A stretch of 64,000 bases of DNA, from assembly GCA_016719295.1 (NCBI GenBank), contig JADKAF010000001.1:1364001-1428000 (forward strand), read 5' to 3'. The position numbers and the translations under genes are program-made. How positions within the stretch are numbered: the first letter of the stretch is position 1; every line of letters starts with the position of its first letter. The stretch is from Planctomycetota bacterium. GTDB lineage: Bacteria; Planctomycetota; UBA1135; JADKAF01. Positions 1 to 9,313 of this stretch are shown in pieces. Under the pieces are notes generated by a model. It searched no databases. It had not been told where the DNA came from and was given only the letters and a program-made list of their open reading frames with translations.

Positions 1-253
1 GCACGCCGACGCGGTCTTCGGCGGTGAAGTCCCGAGCGGGCTGTGGGCCGAGATCGGTCCGGAGCGCATGCGCTCTCGCGGGCTCAGCGAGCGCGAGCTG
101 CGCGATTTCTACCGCGAGCGCAGCCTGCTGAAGCGCGAGGTCACCCCGCGGCACGTCGGCCGCGCCGTCGTCAGCTGTGTGCGCGACCTCACGCGCACGA
201 CCGGAGCGACCTTGCCGGTCGACGGCGGCCTGCCGGACGCGTTCCCGCGCTGA
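1..253 (+). CDS. Bifunctional rhamnulose-1-P aldolase / short-chain dehydrogenase, C-terminal end (5' truncated)
   Basis: Only the last 83 residues are present, read from base 2. The end TTGATLPVDGGLPDAFPR is the typical finish of the RhaEW/YuxG family, in which an N-terminal class II aldolase is fused to a Rossmann short-chain dehydrogenase; the family cleaves L-rhamnulose-1-phosphate and oxidises the L-lactaldehyde product. The preceding stretch with FYRERSLLKREV also fits that family's C-terminal region (usual pattern YRxRTLLK). The VDGG motif is general to SDR enzymes, so another SDR is possible, but the GGxPxAFPR ending favours RhaEW. The next gene is co-directional after about 120 bases. 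Confidence 0.7.
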   Translation, partial: HADAVFGGEVPSGLWAEIGPERMRSRGLSERELRDFYRERSLLKREVTPRHVGRAVVSCVRDLTRTTGATLPVDGGLPDAFPR

Positions 254-371
254 GCGCCGAAGCGAGGATCGATGCCGCTGCTTCGCTCCCTTCTGCCAGC
301 GCAGCGCCGGAAGGCGCGGCAGCCCGTTCGCGAGAGGCTCTCGCATGCTCTCTGAGCGCGCGGAGGAGCCC

Positions 372-1040
372 ATGCACGCGCCGCGCGAGCTCTCGGTGGC
401 CATCCTCGCCGCGGGCCGAGGCACGCGGCTCGGCGGACCGAAGGCGCTGTTCGAACTCGCGGGCGAGCCGCTGCTCCTCCGCATCCTGCGGACGCTCGAC
501 GCGGTCGGCACCGAGCTCCGCTGCGGCCTCGACATCGCCGTGGTCTGCGGCGCGGATCGAGAGCGCGTGCGGGAGCTCCTCGGCCGCTCCATGCCCCACC
601 TGGAGGCGCGGATCGTCGCGAACGACGCGCCGGAGCGCGAGCGCACGCTTTCGCTGCGCCTCGCGTGCCAAGCGCTCCCTCCCGCGCTTCCTCTCCTCGT
701 GTGGCCCGTCGACGTGCCGCTCGTCGCGCGGCGGACGCTGCGCGAGCTCCTGCGCGCTCCGCTCCCCGCGCGCGCGTTCCGCAGCCCCTGCTCCGCGGAG
801 CGCGGCGGCCACCCGGTCCTGCTCGGCGCCGAGCTGCGCGAAGAGCTGCTCGCGCTGCGCGACGACGAGACCCTGCGCGAGCTGCGCGATCGCGCGACCA
901 CGCAGCGCGAGCGCCTCGCGGTGGACGATCCGCTCATCCTCCTGGATCTCGATACGCCGCGCGACGTGGAGCACGCGCTCCGAGAGCTCGCGGCGGCTCC
1001 GCCCGAGCGACCCGAGAACGGGGATCAGCGGCCCACGTAG
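372..1040 (+). CDS. MobA-like NTP transferase (molybdenum cofactor cytidylyltransferase-like)
   Basis: 222 residues. The N-terminus has the nucleotide-binding signature AAGRGTRLGGPKAL (residues 13-26), followed by PVDVP with the metal-binding Asp114, GGHPVL (145-150) and DLDTP (192-196), all at the spacing of MobA/MocA-type nucleotidyltransferases, which transfer CMP or GMP to molybdopterin or activate sugar phosphates. The start at 372 is preceded by GGAGG four to nine bases upstream; an in-frame ATG at 345 is less well placed. The 3' end overlaps the convergent minus-strand gene by 16 bp. No molybdoenzyme is in view, so the substrate is uncertain. Confidence 0.75.
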   Translation: MHAPRELSVAILAAGRGTRLGGPKALFELAGEPLLLRILRTLDAVGTELRCGLDIAVVCGADRERVRELLGRSMPHLEARIVANDAPERERTLSLRLACQALPPALPLLVWPVDVPLVARRTLRELLRAPLPARAFRSPCSAERGGHPVLLGAELREELLALRDDETLRELRDRATTQRERLAVDDPLILLDLDTPRDVEHALRELAAAPPERPENGDQRPT

Positions 1041-2704
1041 CTCTCGACGGTCGAGCGAAAGGGCTTCAGCTTCAGCCAGAACGCCAGATCAGCGTAGTAG
1101 TCCGAGTCCTTGGCGAGCGCCGGCAGCGGGTCGTCACCAGGCGCGAAGAGGTCGTTCGGCCCCGGCTCCCGCGGATCTTCGGACTCGCGCACGCGGAGCT
1201 CGGTGAAGGGCAACGCTTCGTGGCCGAGCGCGCTCGTCGCGACCTGGTGCACGGCGAGGTCGCGCCACGCGCGCGGATCGACGCCGCGGCGCAGGGCGAG
1301 CGCCACACCGACCCGGCGCAAGCTCAGCGGGTCGACTTCGCTCCGCGCGTGCAGCGCAGCGAGGCGCAGGATCAACGGCAGCCCCGGCGCGCTGCGCGAG
1401 AGCTCTTCCGTCGCGAACGGCAGAGCACGCCCGTGCAGCAGCAGCGCCAGAGCGGCTTCCGCGGCGCCATCGGCGAGACCTTCCTCCAGGTGACGCGCGG
1501 CGCTGGCGAGCACCGGATCCGCGGCGCGCAAGCGCTCGGGATCCGTCTCGAAGAGCGCCTCGCCTGGCGCCAGCTCGCAGCAGCGCAGCGCCAGCAGGGC
1601 CGCGAAGTCCATCGCGCTCTCGCGCGCATCGAGCGGAGCGCGGCCGTGCACGGCGGCGATGACGCTCGGAGAGCGAAGCGCCGCTCCCGCTTGCAGCAGG
1701 GGAGCGCGCGTGCGCAGTGCGAGGTCGCGCGCGCGCTCGGTGAGCAGCGCTTCGGCGCGCGGCAAGCGCGAGGCCGCGAGCGCGAGCGCCAAGCCGCCGA
1801 CGACGTGCGCGCGCGGCTCCGCTTCGAGGCGCTGCGCGATGGAATCCACTTCCGATGCGTCGCGCGGGACGCAGGCGAGCGCCGCGCAGAGCGAGAGCAC
1901 GACGCCGGAGCTCTCGACATCGCGCAGCGCGTGCGGCATGCCTCCGCGCCCCGTCTCGGCGAGCGCGAGCCAAGCCGCCGCGCGCAACCAATCGCCTTTG
2001 GCCTTCTCGGCGAGCTCGACGACCGCCGAGAGCGCCTCCGGATCGGCTTGCGCGAGATGGAGCGCGATCGAACCACGCAGCTTGGCCGAGCTCGGATTCG
2101 CGAGCTGCGCGCGCAACGCGCCCGGCTCGGCTCCGCGCGTGCGAAGCCGCACGAGGGCGATGGCGGCGACCTCGGCGAGCGCTCCGGAGCCCGCGGCCAA
2201 GCGACCCAGGCGCGCGGCGCGCTCGACCCGCTCGGCCTCGATGCCGAACGGCTTGCCGAGCTCGAGCAGCGCGAGGGCGCGCCGATCGAAGCTCAGGTTC
2301 GGACTCTCGGCCCAGGACCAGGCGAGCTCCACGGCGGCGGGCGAAGGACCTCCGAGGAAGAGCGCGCGGAGGCCCGAGCGGCGCACCACGGCGGAGCCGG
2401 AGGCCCCGAGCTCGCGCAGCAGCAGCGACTCGGCCGGGGCGCCGAGCTCCCCTAGCTCCCGTGCGGCGCGATCGCGATCGAGCGCGCTCACCGCCTGCAG
2501 GTCGCGCACGGCCTTGCGCGCGGTCTCGTCCACCGCGGCACGCGCACCCGCGTCGAGGAACGCCTCCACGGGCGGAGCGAAGGAAGACGCCTGCGAGAGC
2601 GCGACTCCCGGAAGGGCGATCGCCGCGACGAGCGCGCGCGCGACATGGCGCCGCCGCTGCTCTAGCGCACCTTCTGGCTGCGAAGTCCTGTCGATCACGG
2701 CCAC
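1025..2704 (-). CDS. Secreted HEAT-like helical repeat protein
   Basis: 559 residues from a GTG start; a second GTG lies two codons in. After a short arginine-rich stretch there is a hydrophobic segment (about 22-38, ARALVAAIALPGVALS) that looks like a signal peptide. The rest is alanine-, leucine- and arginine-rich helical sequence with a repeat texture like HEAT/armadillo proteins (for example residues 90-260), ending in a less repetitive region with SDYYADLAFWLKLKPF. No catalytic motif is visible. It is divergent from the DUF4388 protein gene. A periplasmic scaffold is a guess. Another HEAT-like protein, a lipoprotein, is encoded at 61.1-63.0 kb. Confidence 0.7.
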   Translation of the reverse strand: MAVIDRTSQPEGALEQRRRHVARALVAAIALPGVALSQASSFAPPVEAFLDAGARAAVDETARKAVRDLQAVSALDRDRAARELGELGAPAESLLLRELGASGSAVVRRSGLRALFLGGPSPAAVELAWSWAESPNLSFDRRALALLELGKPFGIEAERVERAARLGRLAAGSGALAEVAAIALVRLRTRGAEPGALRAQLANPSSAKLRGSIALHLAQADPEALSAVVELAEKAKGDWLRAAAWLALAETGRGGMPHALRDVESSGVVLSLCAALACVPRDASEVDSIAQRLEAEPRAHVVGGLALALAASRLPRAEALLTERARDLALRTRAPLLQAGAALRSPSVIAAVHGRAPLDARESAMDFAALLALRCCELAPGEALFETDPERLRAADPVLASAARHLEEGLADGAAEAALALLLHGRALPFATEELSRSAPGLPLILRLAALHARSEVDPLSLRRVGVALALRRGVDPRAWRDLAVHQVATSALGHEALPFTELRVRESEDPREPGPNDLFAPGDDPLPALAKDSDYYADLAFWLKLKPFRSTVESYVGR

Positions 2705-2889
2705 AGGCTAGCCCGGAGTGTGCGCGAAGGTCGAGCGGGGCCGCTCGAATGCCCCGCGCGAGCCTGCCTGGCGAGGATCCCGCATCGCAGGGAGCCCGGC
2801 AAAACGCCGCCCGCCCCCTCCGGGCTCAACTTCGCGGCCTCGCCCGGTCGATGGTCGGGCCGGAGCTCTCCGCACACGGACTTCGATAC

Positions 2890-5800
2890 ATGGGCCTGAC
2901 TGGCGACCTCTCCAAGCTGAAGATGGGCGATCTCTTCCAGACTCTGGAAGGGAGCCGCCAGGTCGGCGTGCTCAAGGTCTGGCGTCAAGGCGAGACGCGC
3001 GAGCTCTTCTTCGGCCCGCAGGGCGTTGCCCTGTTGCATCTCGCCGACCTCAGCACGGATCGCTTGGCGGAGCGCTTCCGCAACGCGGGAGAGATCACCA
3101 AGGAGGACATCGAGAGCGCCAAGCGTCACGCCGAGACGCACGGCACGACCTTCGGTCAGGTGCTCGCGCAGCGCAACCTCGTCAGCGGCGAGGACATCGA
3201 GCGCGCGGTACAGGATCAGGCGGAAGAGCTGCTCTACGACATGTTCGGCTGGTCGGAGGGGAACTTCGAGTTCTTCGATGACAAGAAGCCCGATGCCTCG
3301 ATGTTCGGGCCTTACCCCGTCGATCCCCTCCCCATCGGGCCCGTGCTGCTCGAAGGCGCGCGGCGGATCGACGAATGGACGGAGATCGAGCGCCAGGTGC
3401 CGGACCGCGGCGAGGTCTTCGTCGCCGCGCCGCTCTCGGCGGCTCAGCGCGCGCAGCTCGAGGAGAACGAGCGCGAGGTCTTCGAGGCCATCGATGGCCG
3501 AACCGATCTCCGCGCGCTGGCCGATCGCACCTTGGGCTCGCTCTTCGATACGGCGAAGGTCGTCGCGATCCTCGCCGATCGCGAGCTGGTGCGCTTGGCC
3601 ACCCTCGACGAGCTCGTCACGACGGCGGAGAGCGAATTCGAGCAAGGCCGCTCGGAGAACGCGCGGACGCTGCTCGATCTGACCGTCGATCGCCGCGCGC
3701 CGCGCCTGCGACGCAACCTCGACCAGATCGCGCGGCTCTACGAGGCGATGGGCGAGAAGGAGCGCGCGTGCGATCTGCGCTCCTACGTCGCCGGCCAACT
3801 CATCGCAACGGAATGCTACGAGGACGCGCGCGAGATCCTGCGCCAGATCCTCGAGCTCTGCCCGGAGCACCTGAACTCGAACAAGCGCCTGCTGCAGGTC
3901 CTGGACGAGATCGAGCGCGACAGCGCGGTATCGTTCGAGCAGCGAGTGCGCGTGGTGGAGCTGCTCTCCGCGCAGCGCGAGACCGAGGCCGACGCGCGCC
4001 AGTACTGCGCGATGCTGACGGCGGTGCCTCCCCGCGATGCGCTGCTCGTGCGACGCGCCGCAGCCGCCGCGATGAAGGCCGCGGCGAAGGACGTCGCGCT
4101 GCAGCTGCTGCACTTCGCGGCCACGCTCGATCGCGAAGCCGGACAGCGCCAGCGTCTGATCGAGACCTACCGCGAGATCCTGAAGCTCGATCGCGGGAAC
4201 AAGGATGTCTCCCAGGCCCTGCGGCAGATCCTGATCTCGCAGCAGGCGCGAAGGCGCCGTCGGGCGCTGATCGCGGTGTCGGTGCTGCTGCTCCTCGGAG
4301 CGGCGTCGTGGTGGCTGACGGCGGCATGGAATCACTCCAACGCCGCGGCGCTGCTCCAGCAAGCCGAGGAGCTCGGTCGCCGCGACGCGCAGGCCGCTCT
4401 CGTCGCCTTGAACCAGCTCGACGAGAGCTATGGCAGCAGCTTCGGCGTCAGCGAGGTCCGCGAAGCCGCGGCACGCGCACGCGAAGGCTTCCAGCGCCGC
4501 CTGAGCGAAGAGCAGCGGCGCAAGGACGAAGACGCGCAGCGCCAGCTCTCCGCGCGCCTCGCGGAGGCCGGCGGGCACATCGATGCGGCCCGCTACCATG
4601 AAGCGCTGATCATCTATCGCTCGCTGCTCTCGCTCACCCTCTCGAAGGGCGAGCAGGAGACGATCCGCTTCCGCATCCAGAGCGCCGTGGAAGAGCTCGG
4701 ACAGTGGGATCTACGCATGCAGGGCCTGCTCGAGCGCGCCGGTCCGGAGCAGCTCGCCCGGCTCTCCGCGGCGGAGATCGAGAAGCTCCGCTCCGAGCTC
4801 GGCGCCGAGCTCCAACGCGTCAGCGAAGCGGCGATCGCCGGGCTTCGCGATGGTCTCGCGGATCCGGCCGTCGCGAAGATCCTGCCGAAGAAGGCGGTGC
4901 TACTCGACGACGATCTGGTCACCCGCCTCGGGGTTCTGAAGGTGCAAGGCGAGCTGCTCGCGGAGGAGCTCGGCAAACGTCTCGATGCCTATTCGCGCAC
5001 CGACGAGCTGGAGAAGCTCCTCGAGGAGGCGGCCAAGGCCGAGCGCGAGAATCGCTGGAGCGCCGCAGCCGAGCTCTATCGCATGCTCGCCCAGAGCAGC
5101 ATCGAGAGCGGCCTGCAGACGCAGTTCCTGAACCAGGCCCAGCGCCTCGAGAAGATCGTGGAGCAGCTCGGCTCGATCTCCAAGGCCACCGAGCAGCGCG
5201 ACTTCGCCGCCGCGGTCACGGCCTACCAGAGCTTGATCGAGGAGGTGCCCGATCTCGACCTCCGCGGCCACGTGCGCCTGCCCTTCCTCCTGCGCTCGAT
5301 CCCCAGCGGAGCCCAAGTGCGCGAAGGCTCGCAGGTCCTCGGACAGACCCCGCTGCCGGTCGAGTACGACCCGTTCCGCGCCGCGACGCTCATCGTGCAG
5401 AGCGAGGGCTTCGAGCGAGAGGTGATCCAGATCACCGGCTTCGATCGCAGCGACGCGACGCTCGTGCTGCGCACGAAGCCGCTCTGGAGAGTGCCTGGGC
5501 ACGGCCCCGTCGACAGCGCGCCTCTGCTGCGGGGCGAGACTTGCTTCGTCGCCGATCGCGGTGGTCACCTGCGCGCGCTCGACCTCGTCCAGCGCCGCAC
5601 GATCTTCGATCGCGCCGTGACGTCGGAGATGGGCGGTCTGCGCGCAGCGCCGGTCGCTCGCGGGAGCGGCGTGAGCATCGCGAGCTGGGAAGGCCGGCTC
5701 TTCGAGCTGGACCCGCGGGCCGGGAATGCGCGGCAGCTCGGCGCGATCACCGCGGATGGGCCCTGGATCGGCCCCGCTTACACGCAGGACCAGGTGTGGT

Positions 5801-6441
5801 TCGCGCGCGGTGCGGAGCTATCTCAGCTGTCGATGGGCAGCAGCTCGGCGGAGCCCGAGCTGCGCGAGCTCGATCATCCGATCGTGAAGCTCGTCGCGCT
5901 GCCGGACGGCGTGCTCGCCGGGCTACAAGGCGGTCGCCTCGAGCGCCACGGGCTCGGCTCCACGCGCGCGCTGTGGAGCCTCGAGACACGCGTCTCGATC
6001 CTCTACATCCTCGTCGCGAGCGAAGCGGCGTGGATCTTCGGTGCCGATGGCAGCGTCGTGCACCTCGAGCTCGCGCGCGGCCTCGAGCAGGCGCGCTGGA
6101 AGATGTCCAGCGCGCCGGCAGAGACCCCGTCCTTCGCGGGTGCACGGCTCTTCGTGCCGATGGCGAAGGACGTGCTCGGCCTCGATGCCGCGGATGGCCG
6201 AGAGGTCATGCGCTGGCCGCTCGAAGGACTGCAGGTCACCGCCGCACCCACCGCGGATCTGGAGGCGGGCCGCCTCCTCCTCGCCACGGACAAGGGGCTG
6301 GAGGTTCTGGAGCTCGAGAGGGCGCGCACGGCGTGGCGCCACGCGACGCCGAGCAAGCTCACCGTGGCGCCGCTGCTCACGCCGCACGGCGTGCTGATCG
6401 CTCTCGGCGACGGAGAGCTGGAGCTGCTCCCGCGGCGCTGA
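2890..6441 (+). CDS. DUF4388 - TPR-like - transmembrane - coiled coil - PEGA - beta-propeller protein
   Basis: 1,183 residues. The start at 2890 gives MGLTGDLSKLKMGDLFQTLE, matching the usual beginning of DUF4388 (PATAN) domains, which occur in cytoplasmic signalling proteins; an in-frame ATG at 2851 would add 13 residues. Order: DUF4388 at about 1-130; helical TPR-like region to about 440; a basic patch RRRRR and one transmembrane helix at about 455-480; long charged coiled-coil-like helices at about 485-790; a PEGA-like domain at about 793-860 (SIPSGAQVREGSQVLGQTPL); and a C-terminal PQQ/WD40-like propeller to the end. DUF4388 would thus be cytoplasmic and PEGA plus propeller external, suggesting a link across the membrane. 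I do not know a characterised protein with this full order. Confidence 0.85.
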   Translation: MGLTGDLSKLKMGDLFQTLEGSRQVGVLKVWRQGETRELFFGPQGVALLHLADLSTDRLAERFRNAGEITKEDIESAKRHAETHGTTFGQVLAQRNLVSGEDIERAVQDQAEELLYDMFGWSEGNFEFFDDKKPDASMFGPYPVDPLPIGPVLLEGARRIDEWTEIERQVPDRGEVFVAAPLSAAQRAQLEENEREVFEAIDGRTDLRALADRTLGSLFDTAKVVAILADRELVRLATLDELVTTAESEFEQGRSENARTLLDLTVDRRAPRLRRNLDQIARLYEAMGEKERACDLRSYVAGQLIATECYEDAREILRQILELCPEHLNSNKRLLQVLDEIERDSAVSFEQRVRVVELLSAQRETEADARQYCAMLTAVPPRDALLVRRAAAAAMKAAAKDVALQLLHFAATLDREAGQRQRLIETYREILKLDRGNKDVSQALRQILISQQARRRRRALIAVSVLLLLGAASWWLTAAWNHSNAAALLQQAEELGRRDAQAALVALNQLDESYGSSFGVSEVREAAARAREGFQRRLSEEQRRKDEDAQRQLSARLAEAGGHIDAARYHEALIIYRSLLSLTLSKGEQETIRFRIQSAVEELGQWDLRMQGLLERAGPEQLARLSAAEIEKLRSELGAELQRVSEAAIAGLRDGLADPAVAKILPKKAVLLDDDLVTRLGVLKVQGELLAEELGKRLDAYSRTDELEKLLEEAAKAERENRWSAAAELYRMLAQSSIESGLQTQFLNQAQRLEKIVEQLGSISKATEQRDFAAAVTAYQSLIEEVPDLDLRGHVRLPFLLRSIPSGAQVREGSQVLGQTPLPVEYDPFRAATLIVQSEGFEREVIQITGFDRSDATLVLRTKPLWRVPGHGPVDSAPLLRGETCFVADRGGHLRALDLVQRRTIFDRAVTSEMGGLRAAPVARGSGVSIASWEGRLFELDPRAGNARQLGAITADGPWIGPAYTQDQVWFARGAELSQLSMGSSSAEPELRELDHPIVKLVALPDGVLAGLQGGRLERHGLGSTRALWSLETRVSILYILVASEAAWIFGADGSVVHLELARGLEQARWKMSSAPAETPSFAGARLFVPMAKDVLGLDAADGREVMRWPLEGLQVTAAPTADLEAGRLLLATDKGLEVLELERARTAWRHATPSKLTVAPLLTPHGVLIALGDGELELLPRR

Positions 6442-6450
6442 ACCGGGCGC

Positions 6451-7683
6451 TCAGCCGATCCGCAGCGTCCAAGGCGTCGACGCCGACCAAGCGCCGAGGT
6501 CGATCGCCTGCAGCGTCAGGTCGAACGCCGCGGGTAGCAGCGCCTCGCCGCGCACGGGGAACACCGCGCGACCTTGCGCATCGAAGACCCCGAGCAGCTC
6601 GCTCCAGCGTGCGGCGAAGCTCAGGAACAGGGGATCGCCGAGATCGACCAGCAGCGCGCCGAAGCCACCGAGCTCGGGCTGCGTGCGGAGCTCGCCGATC
6701 CGCGTGCCGAGCACGAGGAGGAAGAGCCCGCCCGGCGTGCCGCCTTCGATCGTGCAGCCGCCGAAGGTACCGAGGGGCAGATCGGAGGGCAGGCAGCGCA
6801 AGCGCGGCGCGGGCGAGCAGCGTCCGCGCCAGAGCGTCAGAGCATCGAGCTCTACCGCCGTCGTGAAGCCCCAGTCAGCTTCCTGGAACCCGCTCACGAA
6901 GCGCCCATCGACGCGGATCGCCGAGCCGTCGATATCGCTCGGCGACTGCACCACGAACGCGAGCACGCCGTCGATCGGATCGAAGCTGAGCGCGATGCAG
7001 TCGAGGATCGCGGAGAGAGCCGTGCCCTTCGCAGCCTCCGCGATCCGCTGGAGATCGGTCTCGGTGTAGGCGCGACGCAGATTGCCTTGCACGTCGAGCA
7101 CGAGCACGTCGCCGTCCGCGATGGGCCCGAGCACCGACGCGCTGAGGTCGGAGGCCAGGCTGAACCACAGCTCCTGCTGCGAGCCGATGGCGAGCGCGTC
7201 GACATCGACGGTGATACTCGTCGTGCCGAGCGCGCCGCGGAGGTTCGCCTCGGAGTACCACAGCTCGAGCGAGCCGTCGCTGCGTCGGCGCAGCAGGTCA
7301 CCGTCCTCGTAGCCGCCTTCGTCCGCGAGCAGCGAGAAGACGAGCTCGGAGGGCGACACCACGCCCCACGGATCGATGACCGAGAGCGCGTCGATGTCAC
7401 CGGGGACATCCCAGCGTCCATCGCCGCTCCAGTCCCCCACGAACGATGGCCAGCCGCCGGCGACGAGCCACGGTCGACCGAGGTTCTCGGAGGCGCACTT
7501 GGCGACGAGGTCCTGATCCTCGATCGACCCGTGCGAGCCGAGCGTGGATGTGGAGGTGGGCGAAGCGAGTCCGAGCGTCTCGATCCCGGCTTGCGCCGCG
7601 GCCGGAGCCGCGAGGGCTCCGAGCCCGATCAGGGTGCTGGCGAGACGAGTCGGCACGAACGATGCGAGAGAGAGCGATTGCAT
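6451..7683 (-). CDS. Secreted planctomycete-type protein with possible sorting or adhesion C-domain
   Basis: 410 residues with a signal peptide ending near AAPAAAQA (residue 32). The mature part has a dockerin- or EF-hand-like patch DWSGDGRWDVPGD (about 88-100) and repeated DGDxL elements, giving a beta-rich extracellular appearance. The last 110 residues (from about 300) run GTPGGLFLLVLG ... LGVFDAQGRAVFPV, the same order of elements as the C-terminal domain of the FG-GAP protein at 18.7 kb, so they may be one lineage-specific family. No enzymatic motif is visible. The gene meets the DUF4388 protein gene tail to tail with a 9-base gap. Confidence 0.75.
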   Translation of the reverse strand: MQSLSLASFVPTRLASTLIGLGALAAPAAAQAGIETLGLASPTSTSTLGSHGSIEDQDLVAKCASENLGRPWLVAGGWPSFVGDWSGDGRWDVPGDIDALSVIDPWGVVSPSELVFSLLADEGGYEDGDLLRRRSDGSLELWYSEANLRGALGTTSITVDVDALAIGSQQELWFSLASDLSASVLGPIADGDVLVLDVQGNLRRAYTETDLQRIAEAAKGTALSAILDCIALSFDPIDGVLAFVVQSPSDIDGSAIRVDGRFVSGFQEADWGFTTAVELDALTLWRGRCSPAPRLRCLPSDLPLGTFGGCTIEGGTPGGLFLLVLGTRIGELRTQPELGGFGALLVDLGDPLFLSFAARWSELLGVFDAQGRAVFPVRGEALLPAAFDLTLQAIDLGAWSASTPWTLRIG

Positions 7684-7832
7684 GCAGATGGGTCCTCCTG
7701 CGCGCTCCGACCGCGGAGCGCGCTCGGCGGCCCTGACGCGCGCAGGAGAGCGCGGTCACGCGCGACGCGCTTTTCCGCTCGCCGACGTGCTCGCTGGCGC
7801 CGGCCTGCGTCGATCGAGAGCCGCGAGAAGCC

Positions 7833-8045
7833 ATGCCCCTCTCCGCCTCCGCTCCGCACATGCTCCCGCTGCTGCTCGCCGGCGCCGGCTTCCTCTTGCT
7901 GGTCGCCGGGCTGCGCCGTCGTCGCTGGCAGCACCTCCGCCGCCGGCGCGCACCGCTGCGCTTCGGCGGACTGGGGCCGCGGCGCACCAGCCGCGCGCTC
8001 GTCGACCTGATCCCGCCGCGAGGCGAGCTCGACGACTACGACTGA
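7833..8045 (+). CDS. Small single-pass membrane protein (tentative)
   Basis: 70 residues: a short N-terminus, one hydrophobic helix (LLLAGAGFLLLVAGL, about 12-26), then a strongly basic segment (RRRRWQHLRRRR) and an acidic tail. The positive-inside rule would put the C-terminus in the cytoplasm. It lies between divergent and convergent neighbours and overlaps the 3' end of the tRNA nucleotidyltransferase gene by 10 bp. There is a GAGAAG four bases before the ATG. It could be spurious in this GC-rich setting, but the membrane-helix/basic layout is coherent. Confidence 0.4.
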   Translation: MPLSASAPHMLPLLLAGAGFLLLVAGLRRRRWQHLRRRRAPLRFGGLGPRRTSRALVDLIPPRGELDDYD

Positions 8046-9313
8046 GGCCCTTGCGGATCCGCGCTCAGCAGCGCGCGCGCTCTCTCGGCGTCGAGCGTCG
8101 GATCGTCGAGCCACGCTTCGCGCAAGCGCTCGAGCGCGCGACCGAGCTGCGGTCCTGGAGCGAACCCGAGAGCGAGGAGATCGCGCGCGAGGAGAGGCTC
8201 GCCGCGCGCGACCGCCGCGCGCGCGCGCTCGACGCGCGCGGAGAGCCCTGCGACCTCCGCGAGCGCGAAATGCAGCGCATCCAAGACCTCGGGTCCGCCG
8301 CGGTGCAAGGCGGCGCGGAGCTCGCGATCGCTCGGGCCGCGGCCGCGCTCCCAGCTCGCTTCCAGCGCGCGGGAGCGGCTCACGCGCTGAGCGATCTCGC
8401 GCGGCACCTGCAGGCGCGCGAGCGCGAGCTCCGCGTCGATGCCCAGCACCGCCAGCAACACGCGCGCGGCGCGCGCGCCGAACTCCGCGGGCAGCGCGAG
8501 CTCGCTCTCCAGCTCGCGCAGACGCTCGATCGCGCGCTCGTGCACGCGGCCCAGCCAACGCGCCGCTGGCGCGCAACCGAGGAGCAGCTCCAGAGCGCGG
8601 GCGGCCCCGCTCCCCGTCAGCGCACCGCGCTTCGCGTCCGGCTTGCCCAACAGCTCCTCGCGCACGCGCGCTCCGCTCAGCTTGAGCTCGAAGAGCGGCG
8701 CGAGATCGGCGTGCGACTCCAGCGCGCGCCATTCCTCCGGCAGCTCGAAGCCGAGCTGCGCGGCGAAGCGCACGCCGCGGAAGTAGCGCAGAGGATCCTG
8801 GCGCAGCGATTGCTCGAGGTCGATCGGCGTGCAGAGACGGCGCGCCGCGAGATCCTCCAAGCCGCGACCGGTCGGATCCACGACGACGCCGGAGCGGAGC
8901 TCCGCGTAGAGCGCGTTGATCGTGAAATCGCGCCGCGCCGCGTCTTCTTCCAGCGAAGCCTCCGCGCCGTCGAGCACGGGGATGCGCGAAGCCTCGCCAT
9001 AGCTCTCGCGGCGCAGGCGAGTGAAGTCCACGTGCACGCCGTCGAGCAGCGCCTGGCCGTTCCTCAGGTGCGCCGCGGGACCGCCGTGACCGCGCGGATG
9101 TGCGTCCGCGCCGAGCGCGCGCGCGAACTCCAGCCCGTCGGTCCCGGAGATCGCGAGATCGAGCTCGAGACCTGGCTCGCGGCCGAGCAGTCGATCGCGC
9201 GGATAGCCGCCGACGATCCAGGCGCGCACGCCGCTACCGAGAGATCGAGCGGCCGCGTGCAGGCGCTCGAAGAGCCGCTGGTCCTGCTCGCGCGGGTCGA
9301 TCCGCACGCTCAC
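8036..9313 (-). CDS. cca: tRNA nucleotidyltransferase / poly(A) polymerase family (CCA-adding type)
   Basis: 425 residues. The start is taken as the GTG at 9313, because it overlaps the stop of the upstream gene as GTGA. Family motifs are in order: GGYPRD (35-40), the metal-site region LELDLAIS (49-56), RRDFTINAL (about 127-135) and QDPLRYFRGVRFAAQLGF (172-189), followed by the helical body and tail. The enzyme would add or repair the 3' CCA of tRNA in the cytoplasm. The first carboxylate of the usual DxD pair is Glu50 (E-L-D) instead of Asp. Poly(A) polymerase I is the alternative; the families are hard to separate by eye. It is the third gene of the dgcN-dgcA-cca operon. Confidence 0.85.
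   Translation of the reverse strand: MSVRIDPREQDQRLFERLHAAARSLGSGVRAWIVGGYPRDRLLGREPGLELDLAISGTDGLEFARALGADAHPRGHGGPAAHLRNGQALLDGVHVDFTRLRRESYGEASRIPVLDGAEASLEEDAARRDFTINALYAELRSGVVVDPTGRGLEDLAARRLCTPIDLEQSLRQDPLRYFRGVRFAAQLGFELPEEWRALESHADLAPLFELKLSGARVREELLGKPDAKRGALTGSGAARALELLLGCAPAARWLGRVHERAIERLRELESELALPAEFGARAARVLLAVLGIDAELALARLQVPREIAQRVSRSRALEASWERGRGPSDRELRAALHRGGPEVLDALHFALAEVAGLSARVERARAAVARGEPLLARDLLALGFAPGPQLGRALERLREAWLDDPTLDAERARALLSADPQGPQS

Noticed and set aside
665..2455. 596-residue plus-strand frame opposite the HEAT-like protein gene
   Set aside because: It is Arg/Ala/Gly-rich low-complexity sequence, antisense to a frame with a signal peptide and helical repeats.
2695..4599. 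634-residue minus-strand frame opposite the DUF4388 protein
   Set aside because: Its sequence is a GC-rich antisense artefact with no motif, while the plus strand encodes recognisable domains.
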